From NCBI GenBank assembly GCA_023264735.1, contig JAHFVD010000015.1, positions 75,217 through 139,216 on the forward strand: a DNA stretch of 64,000 bases, written 5' to 3'. Both the position numbers and the translations under genes were made by a program. The notes beneath the pieces were generated by a model. The model made no database searches. It was not told the origin of the DNA and worked only from the letters and a program-made list of their open reading frames with translations. The DNA comes from Mycobacterium sp. Lineage in GTDB: Bacteria; Actinomycetota; Actinomycetes; Mycobacteriales; Mycobacteriaceae. Every line of letters starts with the position of its first letter. Positions within the stretch are counted from its first letter, which is position 1. Of the stretch, positions 17,733 through 25,465 are shown piece after piece.

Positions 17733-18803
17733 ATGGCGAAGCGAATCGTGATCTGGGGTACTGGCTTTGTCGGCCGGATGGTCATTCCCGAAGTCGTGGC
17801 GCACCCTGAGTTCGAGCTGGTCGGGGTCGGTGTCAGCAATCCCGCCAAGGTCGGTGTCGATGTGGGGACGATCTGCGACATCCCCGAAATCGGCCTTACG
17901 GCCACCGATGACGTCGATGCGCTGATCGCACTGAAGCCCGATGCGCTGGTGCATTACGGGCCGACCGCGGCGCACGCCGACACGAACATCGACCTGATTT
18001 CACGGTTCCTGTGGGCCGGTATCGACGTGTGCTCGACGGCGATGACGCCGTGGGTGTGGCCGAAGATGCACCTGAATCCGCCGAACTGGATCGACCCGAT
18101 CACCCAGGCCTGCGAGGCCGGTCAGTCGTCGTGCTTCACCACCGGTATCGATCCCGGCTTCGCCAACGACCTGTTCCCGATGACGCTGATGGGCCTGACC
18201 TCGCAGGTGCGTCTGGTCCGCGCCTCGGAACTGCTGGACTACACGAACTACGAGGGCGACTACGAGTTCGAGATGGGCATCGGCCGCGAACCCGAGTTCA
18301 AGCCGCTCCTGGAGAACTCCGACATCCTGGTGTTCGCCTGGGGGGCGACGGTGCCGATGATCGCCTACGCCGCCGGCATCGAACTCGACGAGATCACCAC
18401 CACCTGGGAGAAGTGGGTGACCCCCACGGAACGGAAGACCGTGAAGGGCGTCATCCCGGCCGGCAACGTCGCGGCCGTCCGGTTCACCATCAACGGCGTC
18501 TACCAGGGCGAAACCCGGATCCAGCTGGAACACGTCAACCGCATCGGTCAGGATGCCGCGCCGGACTGGCCGTCGGGCACCCAGGACGACGTCTACCGAG
18601 TCGATATCCAGGGCACCCCCAGCATCTTCCAAGAGACGGCGTTTAGGTTCACAGACGGTTCCGGGCGTGACGCCGCGACCGCGGGCTGCCTGTCGACCGG
18701 ACTGCGCGCACTCAACGCCGTTCCGGCCGTCAACGACCTGCCTCCGGGCTGGGTCACACCGCTGGAACTGCCCCTGATCCCGGGGCGCGGCACGATTCGC
18801 TGA
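17733..18803 (+). CDS. NAD(P)-dependent oxidoreductase of the amine dehydrogenase/dihydrodipicolinate-reductase-like family
   Basis: 356 residues. An N-terminal Rossmann motif (IVIWGTGFVGRMVIPEV, residues 5-21) is followed by GVGVSNPAKVGVDVG and a mid-protein catalytic/dimer domain containing CFTTGIDPGFANDLFP. This pattern is widespread in mycobacteria and annotated as an NAD(P)H-dependent amine dehydrogenase family protein; physiological substrates are not known to me. It stands 44 bp after the carotenoid operon with its own ATG and may be a separate unit. Confidence 0.8.
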   Translation: MAKRIVIWGTGFVGRMVIPEVVAHPEFELVGVGVSNPAKVGVDVGTICDIPEIGLTATDDVDALIALKPDALVHYGPTAAHADTNIDLISRFLWAGIDVCSTAMTPWVWPKMHLNPPNWIDPITQACEAGQSSCFTTGIDPGFANDLFPMTLMGLTSQVRLVRASELLDYTNYEGDYEFEMGIGREPEFKPLLENSDILVFAWGATVPMIAYAAGIELDEITTTWEKWVTPTERKTVKGVIPAGNVAAVRFTINGVYQGETRIQLEHVNRIGQDAAPDWPSGTQDDVYRVDIQGTPSIFQETAFRFTDGSGRDAATAGCLSTGLRALNAVPAVNDLPPGWVTPLELPLIPGRGTIR

Positions 18804-18908
18804 GTAACGCCCGGGGTACCCAGACCGACATCTTTGGTGAATCCGAAGAACGGCGCTGGGGCTACCCGTATGCCTACTTGCAGGCTGGGGCAGCCCGGAT
18901 TGGACGAC

Positions 18909-18913
18909 ATGAC
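18909..18913 (+). other. Stranded original start codon of the Hsp70-like gene
   Basis: The bases ATGAC here, joined to (A)GACCCAACGAGGCC at the right edge of the insertion sequence, restore a reading frame beginning Met-Thr-Asp-Pro-Thr-Arg-Pro that runs straight into the Hsp70-like protein. Up to 18913/18914 the sequence is therefore the original 5' flank and promoter region of that gene, and ATGAC or part of it is the likely target/TAM sequence of the element. Confidence 0.65.
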
Positions 18914-18928
18914 CGGAATCTTGGGTGC

Positions 18929-18941
18929 AAGTCTTGGACTT
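18929..18941. repeat. Left-end hairpin of the IS200/IS605 element
   Basis: AAGTC-TTG-GACTT is a perfect 5-bp stem with a 3-base loop, about 15 bases inside the inferred left end, flanked by a further GC...GC pairing. Y1 transposases recognise imperfect palindromes at this distance from the cleavage site, so position and size fit. Confidence 0.5.
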
Positions 18942-18989
18942 CAGTGCGGGGTGAGCCCATTGCGTGTGTCGGCGGGGGAAGCCCGGCGT

Positions 18990-19361
18990 TCAGTGTGGTC
19001 GGGTTTGGCTGTCGAGGTAGTGGTTGATGATCGACTGTGGTGCGCTGCCGTAGGAGACGGTGAAGTGGGACGGCGACCTTATGTGTGCGCGCAAGCGGGC
19101 GCGGACACAGGTTCGGGTGTATTCGCGGCGCACGTCGTGGGCGGTGCGGCCGTTGAGTCGCTGGATCAGTTGCGAGATGGGCAAAGTGGGCGGGTAGGAC
19201 ACCAACAGGTGCACGTGGTCGGCTTCGCCGTTGAACTTGACCGAGTGGGCGGTCAGGTCGTTGCACGCGCCCCGTATGGTGTTCTCGCAATAGGTGAGCA
19301 TGGCGTCGGTGAACACCGGCTGCCTGCAGGTCGTTACAACCACCAGATGTGGGTGCAGCAT
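18990..19361 (-). CDS. tnpA: IS200/IS605 Y1 transposase TnpA (possibly N-terminally impaired)
   Basis: 123 residues from ATG 19361. The HUH metal site is present (GEADHVHLLVSYPP), as is the catalytic Tyr helix (PQSIINHYLDSQ). In-frame sequence upstream of the ATG still reads like the family N-terminus (RRRQHSKS before MLHPHLVVVT), but I find no start codon before an in-frame TAA near 19411. The usual TKYRRPVF segment is TTCRQPVF here. The protein may be slightly short or translated from a non-standard start. It would cut and rejoin single-stranded element ends. Divergent from tnpB. Confidence 0.8.
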   Translation of the reverse strand: MLHPHLVVVTTCRQPVFTDAMLTYCENTIRGACNDLTAHSVKFNGEADHVHLLVSYPPTLPISQLIQRLNGRTAHDVRREYTRTCVRARLRAHIRSPSHFTVSYGSAPQSIINHYLDSQTRPH

Positions 19362-19425
19362 CGACTTGCTGTGCTGCCTGCGGCGGCAGGTCGGGGTTGT
19401 CGTAGGTGCGCTTTAGAGTCGGGGT

Positions 19426-20637
19426 ATGCAGATGCGCACCCGGTACCGCATCGAACCGACACCGGCCCAGCAGGCGATGTTGGCACGGGTGTTTGGGTGT
19501 GTGCGGGTGGTGTTCAACGACGCTCTGCGGGTCCGCGACGAGGCGTATCAGGCCGGGGTGAGGCTGTCCGACAGCGAGATTCAGCGTCGCGTGATCACGG
19601 CGGCCAAGACCACCACGCAGCGGGCCTGGTTGTGCGAGGTGCCCAGTGTGGCGTTGGTGCAGTCGGTCAACGACTCTCGGCGGGCTTGGCGCAACTTTTT
19701 CGACTCAGCCAGTGGGAGACGCCGGGGTCGCAAAGTGGGTCGCCCGCGGTTCAAGTCGCGAAAGGATCACCGGCAGTCGTTTCGGCTCACCCGCAACGGT
19801 TTCAGCGTGAGGTCCAACGGTCGGTTGTTTGTGGCCAAGGTCGGCGAAGTGCGGGTGCGTTGGTCACGCGAGCTGCCGAGCACACCGTCGAGCGTCACGA
19901 TTATCCGGGAACCCGACGGCCATTTCTACGCCAGCTTCGTCGTCGAGGTTGGGTCGTCACCGCTGCCGGCGGTGGCACGCGAGGTTGGAGTGGACGTGGG
20001 GATCGCGCGGTTGGCCACGACGGCCACCACCGATGGCCGGCGCTCGGATATCGCCAATCCGAAGCATTTGGGTCGCAAGCTGCGCAAGCTGGCGCGGTTG
20101 GAGCGGGAGAAGTCTCGCCGGCAGAAAGGATCAGCCAACAGGGACAAGTCGCGGCGCAAAGTGGCCGCCGCGCACAACGAGGTCGCCCGCGCTCGCCGGG
20201 ACTATCACCACAAGCAGGCTTTGGCGTTGGTTCGCGAGAATCAAGTGATCCACGTCGAGGACCTCAACATCGTGGGGATGGTCCGCAACCGGCGTCTGGC
20301 TCGGGTCATCAGCGATGCGGGGTGGGGGCAGTTCGTGCGGATCATCGGCGAGAAGGCCGACCGCTACGGACGGACCGTGCATCAGGTGTCGCGGTGGTTG
20401 GCCTCGAGCAAGACCTGCTCGGGCTGCGGGCATCGGCTCGACGAACTCCCGCTACAGGTCCGGACATGGACGTGCCCGGCGTGCCAGGCAGTCCACGATC
20501 GCGACCACAATGCCGCCAAAGTCATTCTCGCCGCCGGGCGGGCGGAGAGATTAAACGCCTGTGGAGCCCCGGTAAGTCCTCCCACCACTCGGGAGGCACG
20601 GGGCGATGAAACAGGAAGCACCCCAACCGCGGCGTAG
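19426..20637 (+). CDS. tnpB: IS605-type TnpB, RNA-guided endonuclease
   Basis: 403 residues, full family length. The split RuvC active site is intact: Asp in EVGVDVGIARLAT, Glu in IHVEDLNIVGM, and Asp in HDRDHNAAKVI. A zinc ribbon CSGCG...CPAC lies between the last two. The N-terminal RIEPTPAQQAMLARVFG...NDAL region is the nucleic-acid binding part, followed by a Lys/Arg-rich stretch (GRKVGRPRFKSRKDHRQSF). TnpB uses an omega-RNA made from the element's right end to cut DNA matching the flank, favouring retention of the element. The gene overlaps the new start of the Hsp70-like gene. Confidence 0.93.
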   Translation: MQMRTRYRIEPTPAQQAMLARVFGCVRVVFNDALRVRDEAYQAGVRLSDSEIQRRVITAAKTTTQRAWLCEVPSVALVQSVNDSRRAWRNFFDSASGRRRGRKVGRPRFKSRKDHRQSFRLTRNGFSVRSNGRLFVAKVGEVRVRWSRELPSTPSSVTIIREPDGHFYASFVVEVGSSPLPAVAREVGVDVGIARLATTATTDGRRSDIANPKHLGRKLRKLARLEREKSRRQKGSANRDKSRRKVAAAHNEVARARRDYHHKQALALVRENQVIHVEDLNIVGMVRNRRLARVISDAGWGQFVRIIGEKADRYGRTVHQVSRWLASSKTCSGCGHRLDELPLQVRTWTCPACQAVHDRDHNAAKVILAAGRAERLNACGAPVSPPTTREARGDETGSTPTAA

Positions 20638-20680
20638 CCGCACGGGAATCCCCGCGATTCATGGCGGGGAGCACGTCAAA
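20540..20680 (+). ncRNA. Probable omega-RNA (TnpB guide RNA) scaffold
   Basis: In IS605 elements the guide RNA spans the 3' end of tnpB and the right end, and its guide is the adjoining flank. Here the right end has a strong stem, CCCCGC-GATTCATG-GCGGGG (20650-20669), then GAGCACGTCAA, a familiar ending for such elements. The guide would begin at about 20680 and match the first codons of the Hsp70-like gene. The 5' boundary is a guess based on usual length. Confidence 0.5.
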
Positions 20681-22372
20681 GACCCAACGAGGCCAGCGGT
20701 CGGCCTGTCGGTCGGCGCAACCACATTGGCTGCCGTCACACCCGATAATTCGGTCACTCGTGCCCCCATGGTCACGCTGCCCGGCGGCATGGTGATCAGT
20801 GATTTCGTCGACCGCGTCGGTGACCCGGTCGGCATCGTGGCATCCGACGGCGCGGTCCATGACGCGGCGACTTTGCTGGCCGACTCGCTGCGGTCGCTCG
20901 CCTATGCCGCCACGTCGGGCCGGCCACTGCCACCGGCCGCCGCGATCACCTACCCCGCGCACTGGCGGCCCCAAGCCGTGGAGGCGCTGCGCGCGGCGAT
21001 CCGGCACATCCCCGAGTGGGCGGCCGAGGAACCGCTACTGATCCCGGACACCACCGCCGCGCTGACCGCGCTAGCCGCCAACCCCGGGCTGCCGACGCGT
21101 GGTGTGGTCGCACTGTGCGATTTCGGCGGCAGCGGGACGTCGATCACCTTCATCGACGGCCTCACGTCGATTGGCCCGACCCTGCGCCACTATGACTTCT
21201 CGGGTGACCTGATCGATCAGGGCCTGCTGGCCCACGTGGTCGGGGAACTATCGGCCGGTGGAAGCCTGGACGTGACGGGCACCTCGGCGATCGGGTCGCT
21301 GACCCGGCTGCGAGCCCAGTGCCGGGCGGCCAAGGAGCGGCTGTCGACCGTCACGGTCACGGCCTTGCCCGCCGAGCTGCCCAACTTCCGCGGCGACGTC
21401 CGGCTGACTCGCACCGAGCTCGACGACGCGATGGGCCCTGCGCTGTCCGAGTTCGTCGCCGTCCTGCAGGACACCATGGAACGCGCCGGCGTGCGGCCCG
21501 CCGACCTGACCGCGGTCGCCTCGATCGGCGGAGCCGCCGCCATCCCGGTGATCACCACGACGCTGTCCGAGCACCTGCGAGTTCCGGTGATCACCACCCC
21601 GCGTCCGGGACTCATCGGCGCGATCGGTGGCGCACTGCGTGCCGCCCGGGGACCGGCCGACGACAGTGCCACCGCGATGGCGCCCGCCCCGGTCGTAGTC
21701 GCTGCGCCGGTCGCGCCGATCGAACAAACACCGGCCACCGGCGTCGCGCTGGCCTGGTCCGAGGCACCGGACGTGCCCGACCTGGCGCCGCTGGCCGAGC
21801 CGGTGCCGGAACCCCTTGGGCCCATTGCCCGCCCGATGCTGGACTTCGAGCCGGATCCCGTCGATTCCGTAAGTGCCACGGAAAGCGCGCCGGCCTGGTA
21901 CCGGCGGCCGATGCCAGTGGTGGCCGCCGCGCTGGGAGTGATCGTCCTGGCCGGTGCCGGAACAGCGGTCGCACTCACCGCCGACAGCAGCGACGCTCCG
22001 GTCACGCCGATGCCGAGCATCACCTCCACCCCGCAGGCCGCACCGGTGACCGCGGCACCGGGTGGCGAGCCGTCGTCGGCACCCGTACAGAACCAGGCCG
22101 TTCAACAGGCTCCTGAGGCGCCGGCTCGGCAGACGGTGGTACAGCAGGCGACTGCCCCGGTGACGGTGGTGCAGCAGGCGCCGCCGCCACCGCCGGTCAC
22201 CGAGACTCAGACGACGACGGTCGTCACCACCGAGGTCTCCACGCCACCGCCGGTGACCGAGACCCAGACGGTCCCGCCGCCGACGCAGCAGCCGCGGTTC
22301 ATCCCGACGATTCCGCCGATCCCGACGATTCCCGGGTTGCCGCAGATCTTCGTGCAGCCACCGTCAGGCTGA
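20606..22372 (+). CDS. Hsp70-like membrane-anchored protein with Pro-rich tail, N-terminus replaced by the IS element
   Basis: 588 residues as now readable. After about 24 IS-encoded residues comes an actin/Hsp70-type ATPase domain: GLSVGATTLAAVTP (phosphate 1), LCDFGGSGTSITFIDG (phosphate 2) and AVASIGGAAAIPVI (adenosine region). A single TM helix (VVAAALGVIVLAGAGTAVAL, near residues 435-455) precedes an extracytoplasmic Pro/Thr/Gln-rich tail with repeated PPPVTETQT. From memory it corresponds to M. tuberculosis Rv2264c. The ATG 20606, inside tnpB and preceded by GGGAGG, is the only in-frame start I can find before the phosphate-1 motif. Expression now depends on the element. Confidence 0.8.
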   Translation: MKQEAPQPRRSRTGIPAIHGGEHVKDPTRPAVGLSVGATTLAAVTPDNSVTRAPMVTLPGGMVISDFVDRVGDPVGIVASDGAVHDAATLLADSLRSLAYAATSGRPLPPAAAITYPAHWRPQAVEALRAAIRHIPEWAAEEPLLIPDTTAALTALAANPGLPTRGVVALCDFGGSGTSITFIDGLTSIGPTLRHYDFSGDLIDQGLLAHVVGELSAGGSLDVTGTSAIGSLTRLRAQCRAAKERLSTVTVTALPAELPNFRGDVRLTRTELDDAMGPALSEFVAVLQDTMERAGVRPADLTAVASIGGAAAIPVITTTLSEHLRVPVITTPRPGLIGAIGGALRAARGPADDSATAMAPAPVVVAAPVAPIEQTPATGVALAWSEAPDVPDLAPLAEPVPEPLGPIARPMLDFEPDPVDSVSATESAPAWYRRPMPVVAAALGVIVLAGAGTAVALTADSSDAPVTPMPSITSTPQAAPVTAAPGGEPSSAPVQNQAVQQAPEAPARQTVVQQATAPVTVVQQAPPPPPVTETQTTTVVTTEVSTPPPVTETQTVPPPTQQPRFIPTIPPIPTIPGLPQIFVQPPSG

Positions 22373-23476
22373 GCGGCGCCGCTTGGCCAGCACCACGATG
22401 GCCAGCGGGATGGACATCCGAGCGGGTGCGGCCGCGAGTTGCGCGGCGACCGAGGCTTCCAATTGCTCGACGAATTCCCGGCGCCGCTTGCTGCGCCGGT
22501 CCCGGCCACGATTGGCATCGGCCTCGACATCGACCGCTGCGGCCAGGAGCGGAAACATCGAAGTACGAAGGAAATCAGCCCAATTTGCGCCGAAGGCCCG
22601 CTCGTCTTTATCGCTCTGGAACTGCGACCAGAACCGGTCTTCGCCGCTCACCATCTCCAGGTGCTCGATCTCGAGACCCTCGAATCGGCCTGACGGAGCG
22701 AACGGCGCCCGAAAGTCCTTCTCGTCGCGGCCAATCGACGGTATCGACATGCGGCGCAGCTCGTCGGCGGTGATCAAACCGTCGTCTACAAACTGGCCAA
22801 GGGCCGACATGATCGCATCGAATGCCGTCGTGAATCCCGAACTACCACTGGGTTCGAGGCCGACGGTCAGCACCACCAGCCGGCCCCCGGGCGCCAACTC
22901 GCGGCCGCGGAAGGCGATGAAGTCGCGCCAGTCCTCGGCGGCCTGTCGGGCGTAGGCGCGGCGGGCTTCTTCGTCAGTGCTGTAGGAGATCTCGACGTGA
23001 TCGGGGATCGGCAGCGGCACTTTGCGCAACCAGTGAATGGCCCAGGAACTCCAGCCCAGTGCGATGCTGTCGGACGGCAAGATCTGGGAGTAGAACGAGC
23101 GGCCGATCACCGAGGCGTAGGTGGTGGAGTCCTTCTTGAGGTAGCTGTCCTGGTCGTCGGCCAGGGTGGAGAACAACGCGGTGAAGTCGTTGCCGGGCAC
23201 ATCGGTGTGGGCGACCAGGATGGCGTGATCGGAGCGAGTGCGCTTGCGGATGACGGCGATTGCCGCACTGATCGGCACGAGTGAGTTGTAACCCGTCGCC
23301 GCTCCGTAGTCGGCGATCGCGATGGGCTGGGGTGCCTTCGGGATCGTGATGTTGCGTGCTGCCTCTTCGAAAAGGTTTGTGGCAGGTCGCAATCCGGCCG
23401 CCTGCAGTCGCGAGGATTCGGTGTAGGTGTGGCTGTCCATCGGCACTGGACGCACCACGATGCTGGACTCGCGCAT
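22364..23476 (-). CDS. SABATH-like SAM-dependent carboxyl methyltransferase
   Basis: 370 residues. IAIADYGAATGYNSL (residues about 52-66) corresponds to the SAM-binding D-x-G-x-x-x-G-x-N motif of salicylate/jasmonate-type (SABATH) methyltransferases. GWSSWAIHWLRKVP matches their substrate-contacting SS-x-x-W-L region, and GGRLVVLTVG the post-core strand. Such enzymes methylate carboxyl groups of small acids. The start is ATG 23476, one base after the upstream LapA-like gene stops. The 3' end overlaps the convergent Hsp70-like gene by nine bases. Substrate unknown. Confidence 0.75.
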   Translation of the reverse strand: MRESSIVVRPVPMDSHTYTESSRLQAAGLRPATNLFEEAARNITIPKAPQPIAIADYGAATGYNSLVPISAAIAVIRKRTRSDHAILVAHTDVPGNDFTALFSTLADDQDSYLKKDSTTYASVIGRSFYSQILPSDSIALGWSSWAIHWLRKVPLPIPDHVEISYSTDEEARRAYARQAAEDWRDFIAFRGRELAPGGRLVVLTVGLEPSGSSGFTTAFDAIMSALGQFVDDGLITADELRRMSIPSIGRDEKDFRAPFAPSGRFEGLEIEHLEMVSGEDRFWSQFQSDKDERAFGANWADFLRTSMFPLLAAAVDVEADANRGRDRRSKRRREFVEQLEASVAAQLAAAPARMSIPLAIVVLAKRRRSA

Positions 23477-23477
23477 G

Positions 23478-23717
23478 TCAGTTCTTGCGACGGCGGTGCA
23501 GCAACAACCCGACCACGATTCCGACTACCAGCATCGCGGTCAACAACAGCCACATCGGGTATTCGACGTAAATCCAGAGGATCTGCACCCGCTGGCGCGT
23601 GCGGTTCTGGGCGATGAATATCGCGGCCAGCACCACCAGGGTGATGGCCAGCCAGTAGCGCAGTGCGAAACGTCGCACTGCGCCGCCGGTGGGCTTGGCG
23701 ACTTCCTCTGCTGACAT
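23478..23717 (-). CDS. LapA/DUF1049-like small membrane protein
   Basis: 79 residues with two TM helices (YWLAITLVVLAAIFIAQN and PMWLLLTAMLVVGIVVGLLL) joined by the NRTRQRVQILWIYVEYP hairpin, ending in RRRKN. This is the LapA-domain pattern of small inner-membrane proteins with a suggested role in lipopolysaccharide assembly in other bacteria; its role in mycobacteria is unclear. It leads a probable two-gene operon with the downstream methyltransferase. Confidence 0.75.
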   Translation of the reverse strand: MSAEEVAKPTGGAVRRFALRYWLAITLVVLAAIFIAQNRTRQRVQILWIYVEYPMWLLLTAMLVVGIVVGLLLHRRRKN

Positions 23718-23764
23718 GACAACCTCCCGTTTGCCTGTAGGAGGTTGACGCTAGTCGCTGTCAG

Positions 23765-24712
23765 CTAATTCGTCGGATAACTCACGCCAGTGAGCTGTTC
23801 GGATAGTTCCCACAGCCGTCTGCAGTCCTCGGCATTGGCGGCGCGGCCGGGGATCTTCGCCTCGGTGACTCCGCCGCCGGCGAATTCCTGGAAGCCGCGG
23901 GGTCCGTAGAACTCCGAACCATGGGCCTTCGGGTCGACGGCCGCGTACAGCACCGGCACGATGCCTTCGTCGACCTCCTGCCACATGAATGGCAGGTAGC
24001 GCCAGCTGAACTGGTAGAAGCGGGCCATCGCCGTCGGCTTCTCCCGCCCGTGCGACGGCCCGCTGATCTGCAGGTTGGTCTTGCACAGGCCGGGGTGGGC
24101 GGCATTCGACATCAGCCCCCAGCCGAGTCGACGGCTGAGCCGGTCGAGTTCGAGGGCGAACATCAGCGTCGCGATCTTGGACTGGCCATAGGACAGGTTG
24201 GCCGAGTAGGTGCGCTCGAAATTGGGATCGTCGAAGTTGATCCGGCCGAAGCGGGCCGCCAGGCTGCTCAGCGACACCACGCGGGGATTGTCGGCGGCGC
24301 GCAGCAGCGGCAACAGGTGCGCGGTCAGCGCGAAGTGGCCCAGGTGATTACTGCCGAATTGCAGCTCGAAACCGTCGGCGGTGGTGTCGCGCTGGGGTGG
24401 CTGCATGACGCCGGCGTTGTTGACCAGGATGTCGATCGGCCGGCCTTCGGAATTGAGTTCCTCGCCGAGCGCGGCGACGCTGGCCAGCGACGACAGGTCG
24501 AGGTTCTTGATGGTCAGCTTCGCGTCGGGGACTTCGGCGCGGATTTCGGCGATCGCCGCCTCGCCTTTGGCGCGGTTGCGGATCGCCATGACGACGTCGG
24601 CGCCCGCGGCGGACAGGCGCTTGGTGACGCCGAGTCCCAGCCCGCTGTTGGAGCCGGTGACGACGGCGAATTTCCCGGAGAGGTCTCCGATGGAGAGGGC
24701 AAGATCAGTCAT
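23765..24712 (-). CDS. Short-chain dehydrogenase (retinol-dehydrogenase-like SDR)
   Basis: 315 residues from ATG 24712; an upstream in-frame start at 24748 would run through the promoter repeats. SDR motifs: TGSNSGLG (residues 18-25), NNAG near 94, SLSS with the catalytic Ser, YGQSK with Tyr/Lys, and the long C-terminal extension typical of retinol-dehydrogenase-like SDRs. By size and neighbourhood it matches M. tuberculosis Rv2263 (from memory). It diverges from the broken TetR gene across 65 bp carrying repeat elements. Confidence 0.85.
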   Translation of the reverse strand: MTDLALSIGDLSGKFAVVTGSNSGLGLGVTKRLSAAGADVVMAIRNRAKGEAAIAEIRAEVPDAKLTIKNLDLSSLASVAALGEELNSEGRPIDILVNNAGVMQPPQRDTTADGFELQFGSNHLGHFALTAHLLPLLRAADNPRVVSLSSLAARFGRINFDDPNFERTYSANLSYGQSKIATLMFALELDRLSRRLGWGLMSNAAHPGLCKTNLQISGPSHGREKPTAMARFYQFSWRYLPFMWQEVDEGIVPVLYAAVDPKAHGSEFYGPRGFQEFAGGGVTEAKIPGRAANAEDCRRLWELSEQLTGVSYPTN

Positions 24713-24735
24713 GCCTGCGACGCTAACAGAACAAC

Positions 24736-24767
24736 GGTCTGATAACAAGAGAACGATGGTCTGCTAA
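24736..24767. promoter_or_regulatory. Repeated GGTCTGxTAA boxes between the SDR and tetR genes
   Basis: GGTCTGATAA (24736-24745) and GGTCTGCTAA (24758-24767) lie 22 bp apart, with a third GTCTG just before the regulator's GTG. The boxes sit in the 65-bp divergent promoter region, where a TetR protein usually binds to control itself and its neighbour. Confidence 0.5.
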
Positions 24768-24777
24768 ATTGTCTGCT

Positions 24778-25452
24778 GTGACCTCGACGTTCCAGCGCGC
24801 CCGGCGTCCCGAACAGTTGGCCGCCCGGCGCTCGGCGATCCTCGCGGCGGCCCGCGCCGCGCTGGCCGACAAGGGTGTCGACTAGGTCACGCTGCGCGAT
24901 ATCAGCGAGCGGGTGGGCCTGGCGAAGTCCAATGTGCTGCGCTACTTCGATACCCGGGAAGCGATCCTGCTCGAAGTGCTCGACGAGGAGTTCCAGGACT
25001 GGCTGGTTGACCTGGAGGGCCGGCTCGGTGCACCGCAGGCGCGAAAGCCTGCTTTCGCCAACGAGATTCGGTTTGCCGACATCGTCACCGACACCCTGGT
25101 GGAGCGACGTCTGATGTGCGAGCTGCTCGGCGCGATGGCCGGTGTGCTGGAACGCAACATTGCGGGGGAGTTCGCGCGCGATTTCAAGGTCCGGGCGATG
25201 GGGAAGATCGCCGCGGTCTCCGAGCTGACCGGCAGGCAGCTGCCCTGGCTACCGGACGAATTCCTGGCCTTCTTCGGTGAGGGCGCGTTGAGCCTGGTTG
25301 CCGGGATGTATCCGTTCGCGGTGCCTACCGAGGCGGTGCGCCAGGTGATCGGTGAGCTCGGTTTTCCGGATCCGCACGGCCGGTTCGTCGACGCGCTGCG
25401 CACCGGGTTGTCGACCTGGCTGATAGGAGCCGCGGCGCAAAGCCCGGCGTGA
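24778..25452 (+). pseudogene. TetR-family regulator with an in-frame amber codon
   Basis: From GTG 24778 the frame reads VTSTFQRARRPEQLAARR...DKGVD, then TAG at 24883-24885 (codon 36), and continues VTLRDISERVGLAKSNVLRYFDTREAIL, the TetR helix-turn-helix, to a natural stop at 25452. The amber codon lies between helix 1 and the HTH, so readthrough or restart would be needed. A restart at GTG 24913 would lack half the HTH. The rest of the frame (224 codons without the stop) shows no other damage, so the lesion is recent or a sequencing error. Confidence 0.8.
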
Positions 25453-25465
25453 CACACTTTCGGCC

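Larger units (their letters stand above)
18914..20680. mobile_element. IS200/IS605-family insertion sequence (tnpA and tnpB divergent)
   Basis: An element of about 1.77 kb. The left part holds a subterminal hairpin and a minus-strand Y1 transposase gene, the centre a 64-bp divergent gap, the right part tnpB and a probable omega-RNA with a GC-rich hairpin ending near GTCAA. Boundaries were inferred by joining the flanks: removing 18914-20679 (or 18915-20680) recreates an intact start for the Hsp70-like gene. No target duplication is expected, because this family moves as single-stranded DNA. Boundaries are uncertain by about one base. Confidence 0.82.

Noticed and set aside
18834..20609. 591-residue plus-strand frame running through the insertion sequence
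   Set aside because: It is antisense to tnpA and out of frame with tnpB, both of which have clear catalytic motifs.
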